From contig OY997591.1 of assembly GCA_963921825.1 (NCBI GenBank), forward strand, positions 17,913,515 to 17,977,514: DNA of 64,000 bases, given 5' to 3'. This DNA comes from Erodium maritimum (Eukaryota > Streptophyta > Magnoliopsida > Geraniales > Geraniaceae). Positions 49,085 to 60,604 of the stretch are shown piece after piece. The notes under the pieces were generated by a model, which ran no database searches, was not told the DNA's origin, and saw nothing but the letters and a program-made list of their open reading frames with translations. Numbering within the stretch: position 1 is the stretch's first letter; each line of letters opens with the position of its first letter. The translations under genes and the position numbers were made by a program.

Positions 49085-49339
49085 TGATGTGGGCTTGTGA
49101 TGGGTGACTAATAGAGGGCGGAAAATCCAAGAGAATTAGGGTTTAGGAGGTAGATAGAGAGAGAGGAGAGGGAGGAAGAAGACAAGTTTGACAGTTGTGA
49201 TGCTTGACATACGTTTTGCATTTCATTTCCCAGATTATAAAGCAGTACAAGAGCAATAGAAGATAAGGCCTTCGGCTGGGCCGGATAACAAGCCCATTAA
49301 ACTTCAAACATAACTGACCGATCCACAAGGTATGTAACA
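49085..49339 (-). repeat. 3' LTR of the Gypsy element
   Basis: 255 bp, TGATGTGGGCTTG to GTATGTAACA on plus, matching 56266-56565. Confidence 0.88.
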
Positions 49340-49359
49340 CTGCCCTCTCCTTCAAAACT

Positions 49360-49734
49360 TCATGTCCTCATGAAGTCAAAATCTGGGAATCGAGTATGCA
49401 AATCAAAGAGGAACTCCCAAGTTGCTTCATTAGGACCTGCATAAGACCATTGGACCAGCAATTGTGCAGCTTCCCTGTTCCCTCTCTTCACCATGCGCCG
49501 ATCAAGGATCAGAGACGGTGCCTTGGCAATCAAGCCATCTGCTGCAATCGGAGGTAGCTGCGTTTGAGACACAACATCACCCAGGTGTTTTTTCAGTTGA
49601 GAAACATGGAATGTTGGGTGCACCCTGGATGCCGGAGGTAGTTCAAGAGTGTACTCCACCAAGCCGACCCTCTTCAAGACCTTAAATGGCCTGAAGAACT
49701 TGAAACTAAGCTTTTGGAAAGAGCGTTTAGCCAC
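49360..49734 (-). pseudogene. Gypsy integrase C-terminus and chromodomain-like region
   Basis: FKVLKRVGLVEYTLELPPAS and VHPTFHVSQLKKHLGD are the conserved post-integrase segment. LVQWSYAGPNEATWEFLFDL has the W..EATWE pattern of a chromodomain. Part of the fossil element. Confidence 0.85.
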
Positions 49735-50248
49735 TGAACTCTGTCGATATGGCTGGAGTTTGACATAAACCCAGTCCCCGACCTCAAATTAACGATCTGT
49801 TCTATTAGGATCAGCATATATCTTCAATATGTCTTTTGAGCGCTGCAAATGAAAATGAAAGAGACGAGAGGCCTCCTCCCGAGCTGAGAGACTGCTATCA
49901 ACAATATCCAACTATGTTGCACCCGTGATGTAAGGAATGTGAGTCGGAGGAGGTTGGCCGTAGAGGGCTTCATAAGGAGATGTCTAAATTGTTGAGTGAA
50001 ACGTGGTGTTATACCAATATTCAGTCAATGGCAGCCACTTAGCCCAGTCGCGCAGACTATCTGAACACATGCAGCGAAGGTAGGTCTCCAAACAGCGATT
50101 CACAACCTCGGTTTTCCCATCAGTTTATGGGTGATATGCCTAGGACAATTTCTGTGTGATGTTGCAGACGACATAATTCCTTCCAGAATGAAGACTAGAA
50201 AATTCGGTCCCGATCACTCACAATTGAAACTGGCATTCCATGGAGTTT

Positions 50249-52555
50249 TGTAAGAACCACCCCCGGTCGTTCCCGATCGAACCGGTGAATTCTGGCGAGG
50301 TTTGACTTTCGGTAGGAAAAGTCAACCGATGACTCCGGGAGTCGTTCGGGAACTTTCCAGGGCCCAAAAATCTTAGCCGTCATCACGGTTAGCTTAGTTG
50401 GGCCATTTCCTTTCGTTTGACTGTAACATTGGAAAAGTCAAATTTTGGTCAAACCTGAACTTTTTATCGACTAAATTGGACTATTTAGAGGTGCTGGATT
50501 TTTAGCTTAGGAGAAGTGGTCCCTACATGGACACTTGTCCCTATTAGCTTGGAGGGGGGAGAAAAGAGGCTCAAAGTACCCTTTTACCCCTCCCAATTGT
50601 CCTTAAGTGGATAGAATTTTAAAGGGCTTTTGGTCATTCAACACCCTAGGTCATTTAAAGCAATTGGATGACACAAATCAGCTCATTCACAATTGTTGCA
50701 GCCGAAAATTGCTAAGGAGAGAAGAAGGGAAGAGCTTCATAACTTGAGCAAGAAGAAAGAGAGAAAAGAGAGAAACTTTGGCTCATTTCCTCACTTTTGC
50801 CTCTCCAAAAGCTTCCTATCTTTATCATCTACTAATCATAAAGACCATGGACCCGAGCTAGAGGAAAGAAGAAGACTTAGGGACCCGTGAGAAGACGGAG
50901 AGGAAGCTAGCCCGGACGTCAGCAGCTAGGAGTATTTTTAGCTTTGGAGTTCGATGTAGGGAAAGTACTAAACTCATCTTTTAATTTAACGCTTTAGTAT
51001 GCCTATAGGATAATAATAACCGGAAAGGTCCTAGTTTGCATTTAGGATGTGATTCACTAGAATAATCGTTTTATAATTACATTAATAACCGAACGAGTCT
51101 AGTATGCATGTAGGATGTGATTCACTAGTTTAATCGCTTTCAATACTTGGGAAATTGCTGTGCTGGTAGAATGGCCATGACGAGCCTTAGGATTGTTTGT
51201 GATTGCCTCACATGCCGTGCTTGTTTAGTTTTTAGGTTAAGAAAAGAGTCAAACTAAACTAGATAAATTGTGATGATTGTGATCCGAATGTTTGAATGAT
51301 TGATTGAATGAATGCTTGAATGATTGATTGAATGAATGTTTGAATGTAAATTGATTGTGCCAAATGGTATGATCGGATGAGTGATAGACCGATGGGACGT
51401 GGTTGGTAAGTATGCCGGTAAGTGTGATTGTTAATATGAGCTTTTGTGGCTTGTTGTAGTAAGATTGTGAGTTGCTAAGCTATGGTGATACTATAATTGT
51501 TTGGTATGTTAATCTCGTGTGTGTGACCTAAGAGGAGTTGTGTTCCGGTATGGTACCTACACCGAGGGGGTATGCCGGTGTGGGGTAGTACCTACGCCGA
51601 TGATCTGTGACCCGGTATGGTACCTACACCGAGGGGGTATACCGGTGTGGGGTACTAATTAAGCCGAGGGATTGTGTTCACCCCGATGTGAATCCCGGGA
51701 AGACGTCTAGGCCGAAGGGAATTCCGGTATGACGTGAGATTGTTTACCCTGCGGGGATTATTACTTATCATTTCACCCCAAAAGGATGCGTTCCTATGGG
51801 AGCATTTCCGGGAAAATACTTTGTTCCGCCCCGATGATCTATGGTCCTTTGGGGACATTTCCGAGAATCCCGACGATATGTGTCTCCTCAGGGATGTTTC
51901 CGGTAGCCTCGACGTATGTGTCTCCCCTGGACCGTGAGGAAATATGACATGACACAATGACTAATTGTGGATCGGAGTATTGTGGTTTAAGTTATCGACT
52001 TGACGTTTATATCCTCTCTCCTTTGTTGTTTTATCAAAGATTACATCGTCTTTCCTTAATCTTCTTGAATTACTGTTTTACTTAAGTATTGAAATTCTTA
52101 TTGTTCTCTGTTTCATAGCATCTTGTTGGTTAATCGTACTAATCGTAATTTGTGGCTAATTGTGCTAATTCAGTTTTTATTACCAAAACGGAGGTTGCTT
52201 TTACTTATTATTTTCCCTACTGAGCGTAAGCTCACCCCCTGTTTTTGTTTACTGTTGTACAGGTTATCCTGTTGAGTAGGCTGTGTGGACATTTCAGGGA
52301 TCGGGAGCTCTTGGAGAGCCTGGGTGGATTTGATGTTAAAGACGTATTTTACCGTTGTATTGAACCTTGTTTTATTTTGTTTATTCTAAGCTTTTGACTC
52401 GTAACATTGGTTTTGAATCATGTTTCATCGAGGTTATCTGATTGGAACTAAATTTGGAGATTTAAACTTGTTTAAGTTTACTTTTATCTTTACGATTTAA
52501 TTGTTATTTTAGTTCACGTCTCGAGTCCGGTCAAAACCGGATTTGGGGCGTGACA
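50249..52555 (+). mobile_element. Solo LTR inserted in the Gypsy element
   Basis: 2307 bp from TGTAAGAACCACCCCCGG to GGATTTGGGGCGTGACA, with duplication AGTTT (50244-50248, 52556-52560). The family stem-loop with loop GTAA lies at 52221-52234. It interrupts the integrase region of the host element. Confidence 0.93.
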
Positions 52556-52560
52556 AGTTT

Positions 52561-53310
52561 GATGATGGAATCCAAGAAAGCTTGTGCCACAGTGAGGGCT
52601 GTAAAAGGGTGCTTCAGAGGGATAAAATGTGCCGATTTGGTGAGTCGATCAACAACCACAAATATGACCTCGAACCCGTTTGACTTAGGAAAGCCCTTGA
52701 TAAAATTCATGGATATCTCATGCCATGCCCTAATAGGTATTCCCAGTGGTTGAAGAAGACCCGGAGAAGCTGACAGATCCGGCTTGTTCATTTGACACAC
52801 TTGATAGAGGCTGATCGCAATAACCACGTCTTTTTTCAGCTTCTTCCAGTAGAATTTGGAGGCTATTCTTTTAAGTGTAGCTTGAATGCTAGAGTGGCCC
52901 CCAAAAGCACTGCCATGAAAATGAGCAATCAGCTCTGAGAAAAGCAAGGGATCGCGATCCACAACCAATTTTCCTTTGCGAAAAAGCTGACCATCAAGCC
53001 AAGAATAATGACCTGAAGGAGAAGAATCAGATTGGAGCTGCTGAATAATCGACTGTAGCTCAATATCGTCAAGCCACGAGTTCTCAATTCTTGTCAACAC
53101 ATCAGAAGAAAGAGAGGTGAGAGCTAAAACAGAGACATCAACCTCACAAGTAGGGGTAGGAGAATCAAAGCTGAACTTGAGAGAGAGTGCATCAGCCACG
53201 ATGTTGTTAATCCCCTTTCGAAACTGGATCTCAAAATCATAGCCCATCATTTTGATAACCCACTGAAGCTGAGCCGGAGTAGTAGTGCGTCGTTGTAGGA
53301 GAAAACGCAA
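52561..53310 (-). pseudogene. Gypsy RNase H end and integrase region
   Basis: MGYDFEIQFRKGINNIVADA is the RNase H tail. GGHSSIQATLKRIASKFYWK with a CxxC-type CQMNKP segment is the zinc-binding part. FIKGFPKSNGFEVIFVVVDR lies in the catalytic core. Confidence 0.9.
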
Positions 53311-53390
53311 ACTCTAGTGATCCGTTTTGATTATAAACTGGCGCCCCATCAGATATGCAGACCAATGTTTCGTTGCCAAGAGGACGACCA

Positions 53391-54358
53391 TCATTGCTTT
53401 TTCATAGACTGACAGTGAACGTTGACGCAGGCCAGTGCTCTTCTGAAAAATTCCACATGCTTACCTAATTGGGTGAGGATAACCCCAATGCCTGAGCTTG
53501 AAGCATCAGTTTCCAACACAAATGTGACTTGGAAGTCTGGCAAAGCTAGGACATGAGCAGAGGTTATTGCCAATTTGAGAGAATTAAAAGCTTCAGTAGC
53601 TTCGGATGACCAACATAACACATCCTTCTTTAGTATCTCGTTAGAGGCTTAACAATAGAGCCATAGTGTTGGATGAAACGACGATAGTATCCCGTGAGCA
53701 CCAAGAACCACCGGAGACGTTTGATAGTCGTCGAAATAGGCCAATCTAGCGTAGTGTCGACCTTTCTCTTATCCATGGAGACTCCTTGAGATGAGATTAT
53801 ATGACCCAGATACTCCATCTCAGTGGCTGCAAAAACACATTTGGCTTCATTGAGAAAGAGTTGCTCACCTCTTAGAATTTCAAGCACAAGCTGAAGATGA
53901 CTGTAATGATCTTCCAAGGTTGCAGAATAAATCAACACATCGTTAAAGAAAACCAATACACAATTGCAAAGAATAGGCCTGAAGATATCGTTTATAAGAT
54001 ATTGGAATGTCGACGGGGCATTCGTGAGGCCGAAAGGCATAACGAGGAATTCGTAATGGCCGGAGTGAGTCGAGAAGGCGGTGTTTGGAATATCATCCTT
54101 GCACATTAGCATCTGATGATACCCAGCTCGTAAATCTAACTCCGTGAAGAACGCAGCCCCGTGCAACTTGTCCAATAATTCCTCAACCAATGGAATGGGA
54201 AATTTGGATTTGATAGTCATTGCATTCAGCTTCCAGTAATCGACGCATAATCTCCAAGAACTATCCTTTTTCTTGACAAGGATAACTGGAAAAGCAAACT
54301 CTTTGGTGCTCAAGCGAATGATACCAGAATCAAGCATTTTAGAGATCAAACGCTCCAT
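53391..54358 (-). pseudogene. Gypsy reverse transcriptase region
   Basis: FAFPVILVKKKDSSWRLCVD, FFTELDLRAGYHQMLMCKDD and VMPFGLTNAPSTFQYLINDI are classic Ty3-Gypsy reverse transcriptase motifs. LRWFLVLTGYYRRFIQHYGS follows, leading to RNase H. Confidence 0.92.
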
Positions 54359-54989
54359 TTCTGTCTTTGTAAAGTCGTATATCGATAGGGTCTGATCTTC
54401 ATTGCACGAGCTTCCGGCAGCAAGTGAATAGTATGGTCATGGGTCATGTGAGGCAGCAACCCTCGTGGTTCAGAGAATAAATCCCGAAATTGCGATAACA
54501 GAGCATCAATCGTTGGGTGACCCGAAGATAGAACTTTGGGTGAGGGTCGAAGATATTGTGAAGATCCCTCAACATTGGAGCATGAAAATAGAGAGAGTCC
54601 CAAATCGTGCGGAAATAGGGGATGACATTGCTTCCTTGTAGCCCAAGTCACCTTCCCGGTGCAATACCCAAAAGACGCACCCATTTGTTATGAAGCCAGA
54701 AGTCCAAGGTGAGCTGACCGAAATTCCATAGAATTGGACCCAAAGTAACCAACCATTGGATGCCAAGGATCACATCGCAGCCTTGAATCGCGAGCACCAA
54801 AAAATCAGTAGTGAAGGAAATTTTTTGCATCTCCCAAGCCAGAGAATTTCAGCGGGACCCCATGAGCAAGGTATCCCCGTTGGCAACCGAAACCTTGATG
54901 TTAGAAGTAGGAGTAGTGGCACAACCCAGACGTTTCACGAGGCCAACACTCACAAAATTGTGTGTGCTGCCGAATCTACCAGGATTGTG

Positions 54990-56237
54990 ATCGCTTAACC
55001 CGCAATTTCACCTTTGATGGTTATTGTTTGGTAACTAGAAAGACCACAAAGGGAATGTAAAGATATGATGGGGTCCCCATGAACTTGCATTTGTTCATCC
55101 TCAGAAATAGGGTCCAAAGAAGCAACACAATCGACAAACACATCCCCATCCGCCTGCGAAACCGAATCACTCTCGACCAAGAGCTGAACCTTGGTACATC
55201 GATGCTCCATAGAGAATTTTTCTCCGCACCAGACACAGATCCCCTTGCGGAAACGCTCATCGTGTAGTTGTATCTGAGCCGCAGTGGGTGGAAACTGTGA
55301 CCTTGCAGCCATGGGAAAAGGTTTGGGCTGCGATGGCAAGTGGGACTTGGGCTGAAACGTAGCAGGAGATGGTTGAAAGGTTGGGGCTGCAGGAGGTCGA
55401 TTGGAATTGAAGGACGATGAAGATGGCTTAGAAAAGGAGGTGACTTTACTTTTGATTCTCTTAGCCACGATCAATGCTTGTGTTATATCCTTGGGAAAGT
55501 GTAGACGAACACTGTCTTCGATATTAGGTCTGAGATGAATGAGGAACATGGCTAAAGCATCCTTCTCAGATAAATTAAGTTGTGTAATAATACCCTGGAA
55601 AGCTTGGAAATAAGCCTCGACTGTTTTGTCTTGCTTCAGGTGAGCTAGATCTGACATGTAATCAGTATAATCACCGTCCGTGAACCTTCTCCTTAGTGCC
55701 TCGAGGTAGTCATGCCAAGTAGGTTCTGGAATACCCTGAGCTCGAAGTTGTTTGGTGTATTGAAGATGGTGATGTAGAGCAACGTCCTCAAATCCCATAA
55801 TCGCTTCACTCACCATATCTGCCTCCGAAATGTGGTCCACGAGACAGTGTTGGAGAAATTTCAGCTCCCAACCAGAGCAATTCTGTCCTGTCGAAGCGAG
55901 GTAGAGTGCGAGCTCGAGCATCACGACACGCAGGTTGCTCTTGCGTTTGCTCGGTGTCTGGCTTAGGGCCTGGATTTGGGTTTGACTTAGGGCGAGCTCC
56001 CAAAATCGAAGCTTGACGAGGTGGAGTATTTGGAATGACCCTAGAAGCTGACGCCGGAGACGGCGAAACAGAGCTGCAGAAGCCTTGAGGAGAATCTATA
56101 ATTTTTTCAAACAAGGCTTGTAGCAGCTTAGTAACGTTACCCATGGAGGTTTGAAGGTCCTCCGCCGTCTCCTTGATGAGCAGGACCTCAGCATTTGTGG
56201 CTGCTAGGTCCTCCTTGGACGCGTGTGAGTTGGGCAT
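54990..56237 (-). pseudogene. Gypsy gag region
   Basis: ALHHHLQYTKQLRAQGIPEP and WHDYLEALRRRFTDGDYTDY with LAHLKQDKTVEAYFQAFQGI form the retrotransposon Gag domain. A CxxC-type zinc-knuckle segment with ICVWCGEKFSMEHRC follows. An N-terminal helical part starts MPNSHASKEDLAATNAEVLL. The protease region lies just downstream (about 54570-54990). Confidence 0.88.
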
Positions 56238-56265
56238 CGTGGATTCTAGTGCAGGCTAATACCAA

Positions 56266-56565
56266 TGATGTGGGCTTGTAATGGGTGACTGATAGAGGGT
56301 GGTAGATCCAAGAGAATTAGGGTTTCGGAGGTAGATAGAGAGAGAGTAGAAAGATCGAGATAGAGAGAGAGGGGAGAAGGAGGAAGAAGACAAGTTTGAC
56401 AGTTCTGATGCTTGGCATACGTTTTGCATTTCATTCCCAGATTATTAAGAAATACAAGAGCAATAAAAGATAAGGCCTTGGGCTGTGCCGGATAACAAGC
56501 CCATCAAACTAAAAACATAACTGACCAGGTCCAAATCTAAACCGTGATCCACAAGGTATGTAACA
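56266..56565 (-). repeat. 5' LTR of the Gypsy element
   Basis: 300 bp, TGATGTGGGCTTG to GTATGTAACA on plus. Longer than its partner by a short stretch near 56520-56545. Confidence 0.88.
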
Positions 56566-56570
56566 CAAAC

Positions 56571-58519
56571 TGTCGACAATAAGCTCCGTTTACCTAGGTT
56601 TGTTGGCGTCGTCTTTGATTTAGTGGATCATCGACGTTTGTTGGGGTTCTGAAACTTCTCTTGGAGAGAGAGAGAGTATGAACACGAACATACGAGTCTT
56701 TTGGGGTTCTGAAACTTGTTTTAGGTAAAGAAAGAGTATGTTGGATTTCAAAAGTTATGTGATACATGTCAAAAAGGAATGTTCATATTCCTTTTGTCTA
56801 GTATTTTCAAAAGTTAGATTTTTTGTTTTAAGTATAAGAGATACAATAGTCTTACAACTCTTAAGGTCAATAAATTAAAGAATTTAACAACAAAACTTTC
56901 AACTAAATCAAACGAACCTTCAATCCTATACAAGACCATAAGAAATTAACATGTTACCCATTCTTCGACGACATCCTAAATCTCACCGACACCACAACCA
57001 AAAACGTTCGCCCAAATATCCATATCAATTCGGAAAAAAAATGAAAATTTTCATACAGAAACATATTTTCAAAGAGCAATTGCTAGATACCAAGTAATAT
57101 CTGGTCCAGTAGCAACACATCATGGGCTCTTGCCTTTCTTAAAACCCAAAAGATGCTGATAAAGTCTATCTCTCGTCGGCTCAGTCTACCACTCCAGGCC
57201 AAACACATATATAAAATCTACGTAGAGTTGCACTAAACGAAACCTTATCACCTTGGAATCTTGGATTGCGATTGAAATCTTCAACGCTCAAACAGTGAAA
57301 CCCTAATTTGATTATCTCTCTCCTTTCACTTCTTCTCTCCTCAATGGCTCAACCTTTACTCTCTCTCTCTCTCATGCCGAATTCGATTATCGAGAGAGAC
57401 CTTTGAGTTCTCTTGTTCGTTTCAAGAAGTTCTTCCCTTATCAAATTCATTCACCCCATGGATAAAAGCGGTAGAATTGAAGAGGAAAGAACGTATAGTC
57501 GATCTCTTCTTTTTCCTCTTGCAATATGAAAACTCATACATAACCACAATCTATTGCGTGCTTTTCTTCTAGACCGATCAATTTTGATGCCATCTTCAAA
57601 TGAGGCAGAAAATCCTTAGTGTTGGTTTAATTTATCTTCTGCATGTAAAAATTATTATTAATAACGAATATTTGAATGTAAATATGAAATTTAGGGTTTG
57701 CCAACAAAATACCGATGACACCCGTAGATCTTACTATGTAGCACGGACGACTATATATACAGTCTTAGCAGGCCGACCTACACAAAAGCTGGCCTAAGTA
57801 GTCTCGGAATAAAAAAGAGGCTGCAAAACACCACTTTCTCAACATATAACACTTGGTAGTCTACACCGCAGCTAATCGTAAAAGATGAGCCTCCTTCCTC
57901 ACGCAATAATCCTCCGAGCAAAATACCTTCTTCATGATTTTCTTGATTTCTTGAGCTTTGGTACTTAGCTTAAATAAACCACTGCTAACACTTCAGGTCA
58001 GTAGCAAAGATCAAGAAACCAAGAAAATTATGAAGAAGATATAGTTGTCATGATGCCCATCTGCGCTAAATGGGTGAGTAAGAAGGAAGGAGCAACGACA
58101 TCTTTTAAAGAAACCAATATTAACTAAAACGGTGTGTTTGGGTCATTAGAAGATATACGTGAGTTGCTGATCAGTTGATTGGACCAATATCGTCGTGGAG
58201 AGAAATTTGTGAGAGAGAGCATGTTCGGATGGGCTATAGGTGATGTCCATGGGTTAGGATATTTAACCTAAGTACGGTAGCTTCAACAATGGCTATGAAC
58301 ATGTCTGGGACAGGTTCATTACTTAGATCATGGAAGAAAGAAGCATTAAGGGGAATGGAATGGGGATTTAGAGCTTTTCAAATGATGCAGATTGGTATGT
58401 TGATTTTATAGACTCATAATTCATTATGTCTTACGTTGAAAATAAATGGCCGGGTTGATAGTACATGCTTTAAACTCAATAGAGTTGTTGCGTAGCCATT
58501 TGGAAAGGACTGCTCGTAA
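56571..58519. other. Unassigned intergenic region
   Basis: About 1.95 kb with a CT-rich stretch at 57315-57375 that resembles a 5' leader, but no frame of note follows. I see no gene, RNA or repeat that I can name. Confidence 0.4.
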
Positions 58520-58693
58520 ATTGAGATGACTCTTTTTTTATCAGCAAAGCAGTATATAAAACCTGGTCTTTGAATTAAAGAGCAGGGGATGGAGATGAAC
58601 AGACAAGACCATTCCACTCTAATAGGAATGTTTATGAATCAGCCTCAACAGGATGGGGGGTTACAATACCAGATGAAGAACCCAACAAGGGGT

Positions 58694-60604
58694 TTTTTTT
58701 TATAAGCGAAGAAATTTTATTAGGCAAGCGTTCTACAAGACAGTAAAACGAAGCAAAAACGATCCGTAAAAGGACCTTTATCCCAAACCGAAACAACCAT
58801 AAAGCCAACAAAAAACTAGACGGAGCACCGCCCTTCTGTCTACTTTTTATCCGGAGTCAAGCAGAGAAATCGGTTAGAGACCGAAACATGAGTCACTTCT
58901 GGAATAACCTCAATCTCCCTATCCTCAACAACCACCTCATCCTCAAGCTGCTGTATAGAATCAAAACCTGTGGACTTGACAACAGCCTTCTTCACAAACC
59001 GCTTGCTAAAACTCCACGTTCCTTCTTTACTTTATTTAGCAATATCAATAGTGAAGCCTTCCACGGGACCCCTCTTATCAGCCGTCGTTTTGGCTCTGGT
59101 CTGATAAAAGACATTTGGAGGAGCTGTCCTTTTTTTGGACGACCACGTTTCTTTGGAACCTCCACGGGAACAATGTTTTTACTCAGAAGAATGTCTTTCC
59201 ACGGACTACCTCCCAACCCGTTTTCCAAAAAAGGTTCTCCATCCCGAGGCCGAAAGACCTGCGCGTCTGAACCCGAGCCCACACCCGCTGTCGGGCCCAA
59301 AACATTACCAATACGCTTAAAAATATCAAATAAGCTCGGATCTGGGCCTGGGCCACCACTTTCTAACCCAACTCCAGCTACTGGATCAGTAAATGGAGAT
59401 GCGCAAGGGCCATAACTCGGCCCGTTCGCCACTCCAGGCCCATTACTAGGAGCAGATGAAACCGGCCCAACCACTTGGGCGTACTGTGCATCTTCCTTGC
59501 AATAATCAGGGATTGAACGCGAATCACGGCCCTTCCAATCTGCGCGCAAAACAGGATCTGAGATCGTAGAGATCACGGGATTGATTTCCATCTGATCCGG
59601 TGAATCGGATGCAATTACAGCCTGCCGAGAAAAGCTCCGTGAGATCGTGCCAGCATCGGGATCATGCTCACTGCTCGGAATCATGCCGGCGTCGTGAACT
59701 TCCGCACACTCCGGGGCCGGGCTGTTGTCATGTGTTTCGATGGACTCGACCCCCATTTTCACCGGCAGTCCCTCCAAGGGCTTACTCTGTTTTTGAGCCT
59801 ATAAAACAGGGGATGTCGCCGGGGAAGAAACACTGTTCCGGGGGCGAGCAAAGGCGATGAACATCTTATATCCATTCAAGATGAAGCTGTTAAAGGTCTC
59901 GATGACCTTCTGCGTCGATTCCTTGGTTCTGAACGTGATAAAACCGAAGTAACACCCGTGTCGATTTGCTCTCTTCGGCAACCAGACTTTTGCGATTTCA
60001 CCAAAGGACCCCGGAGCGTTTCGGACCCAGTCTTTAGACGTACCAAAAGGTAAGTTGTAAAGGAAAATCTTACCCTCGTCAACACCGTCTGAACTGTTCT
60101 TCTCCTTCCCTGTAACGAGTCCGACCTGCTTCTCCAACTCTGCAGAAACTCCCGACACAGGTTGTAGAACGGGTGTGACCCCATTCTCCGACCCAACCAA
60201 AGGGAAGGAGGTCGAAACAGGAACGGTCTCCGGACCCTGCTTCTCCGACCTTGATACAACCGGACAAGAACGTCGCTGACGCCCCAATGCTCCCGGGCAG
60301 ACACCAGCCGCCTCCCTTTCCTGTGAACCAGCCAAGGGGATCGAAGAAAGATCAGCCTTCGAGCCCTGCTTCTCCGACCTAACCGGACGAGGCTCCTTGC
60401 TCCAACGCCTCGCCTTCGGCCCACCACTATTGGCCGGACCAGCCTTGGGCTGTTTCTTCACCAGACTAATGGACTGATAAGTCTTGTACAACGACAACAA
60501 ACAGGAACCGAAAGCAACAAACTCATCTAGCTTACCGGAATTGAAACTCCGGCCAGCTTGAGAGCTTTGCCGACCCATCGCTCTAAGGGATTTGTAGTAT
60601 GCCT
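58694..60604 (-). mobile_element. LINE copy E, RRM-type ORF1 without ORF2
   Basis: AGAACCCAACAAGGGGT flanks it at 58677-58693 and 60605-60621, a perfect 17-bp target duplication. The tail on minus is AATTTCTTCGCTTATAAAAA. One frame (60578 down to 58992) covers most of its 1.9 kb. No endonuclease or reverse transcriptase is present. Layout and tail match LINE copy D. Confidence 0.88.
58992..60578 (-). pseudogene. LINE ORF1 protein with RRM and AT-hook-like motif
   Basis: From ATG 60578 (MGRQSSQAGRSFNSGKLDEF) a single frame of 529 codons runs to 58992, broken by one in-frame TAG at 59799-59801. The RRM spans about 60060-59830, with KIFLYNLPFGTSKDWV (RNP2-like) and CYFGFITFRTKESTQKVIET (RNP1-like). 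Beyond the stop, a glycine/proline-rich linker leads to PKKRGRPKKG, an AT-hook-like basic motif. RRM-bearing ORF1 proteins are known from BNR-type plant L1 elements and bind LINE RNA. Only one disabling change was seen, so the copy is fairly young. Confidence 0.75.

Larger units (their letters stand above)
49085..56565 (-). mobile_element. Ty3-Gypsy chromodomain-type retrotransposon (Reina-like), broken, split by a solo LTR
   Basis: LTRs 49085-49339 and 56266-56565 are flanked by the perfect duplication CAAAC (49080-49084, 56566-56570). Minus-strand order is gag, protease, reverse transcriptase, RNase H, integrase, chromodomain-like end. A primer-site-like TTGGTATTAGC follows the 5' LTR and a purine tract precedes the 3' LTR. 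Without the nested solo LTR it is about 5.2 kb. Short LTRs, size and a C-terminal chromodomain suggest the Reina clade (inference). The coding region has several breaks and is not functional. The LTRs differ by an indel and scattered changes, so it is older than the Copia element at 8803. Confidence 0.92.

Noticed and set aside
57300-57480. CT-rich leader-like stretch followed by ATG
   Set aside because: The frame from ATG 57343 stops after about 20 codons, and no exon continuation was found.
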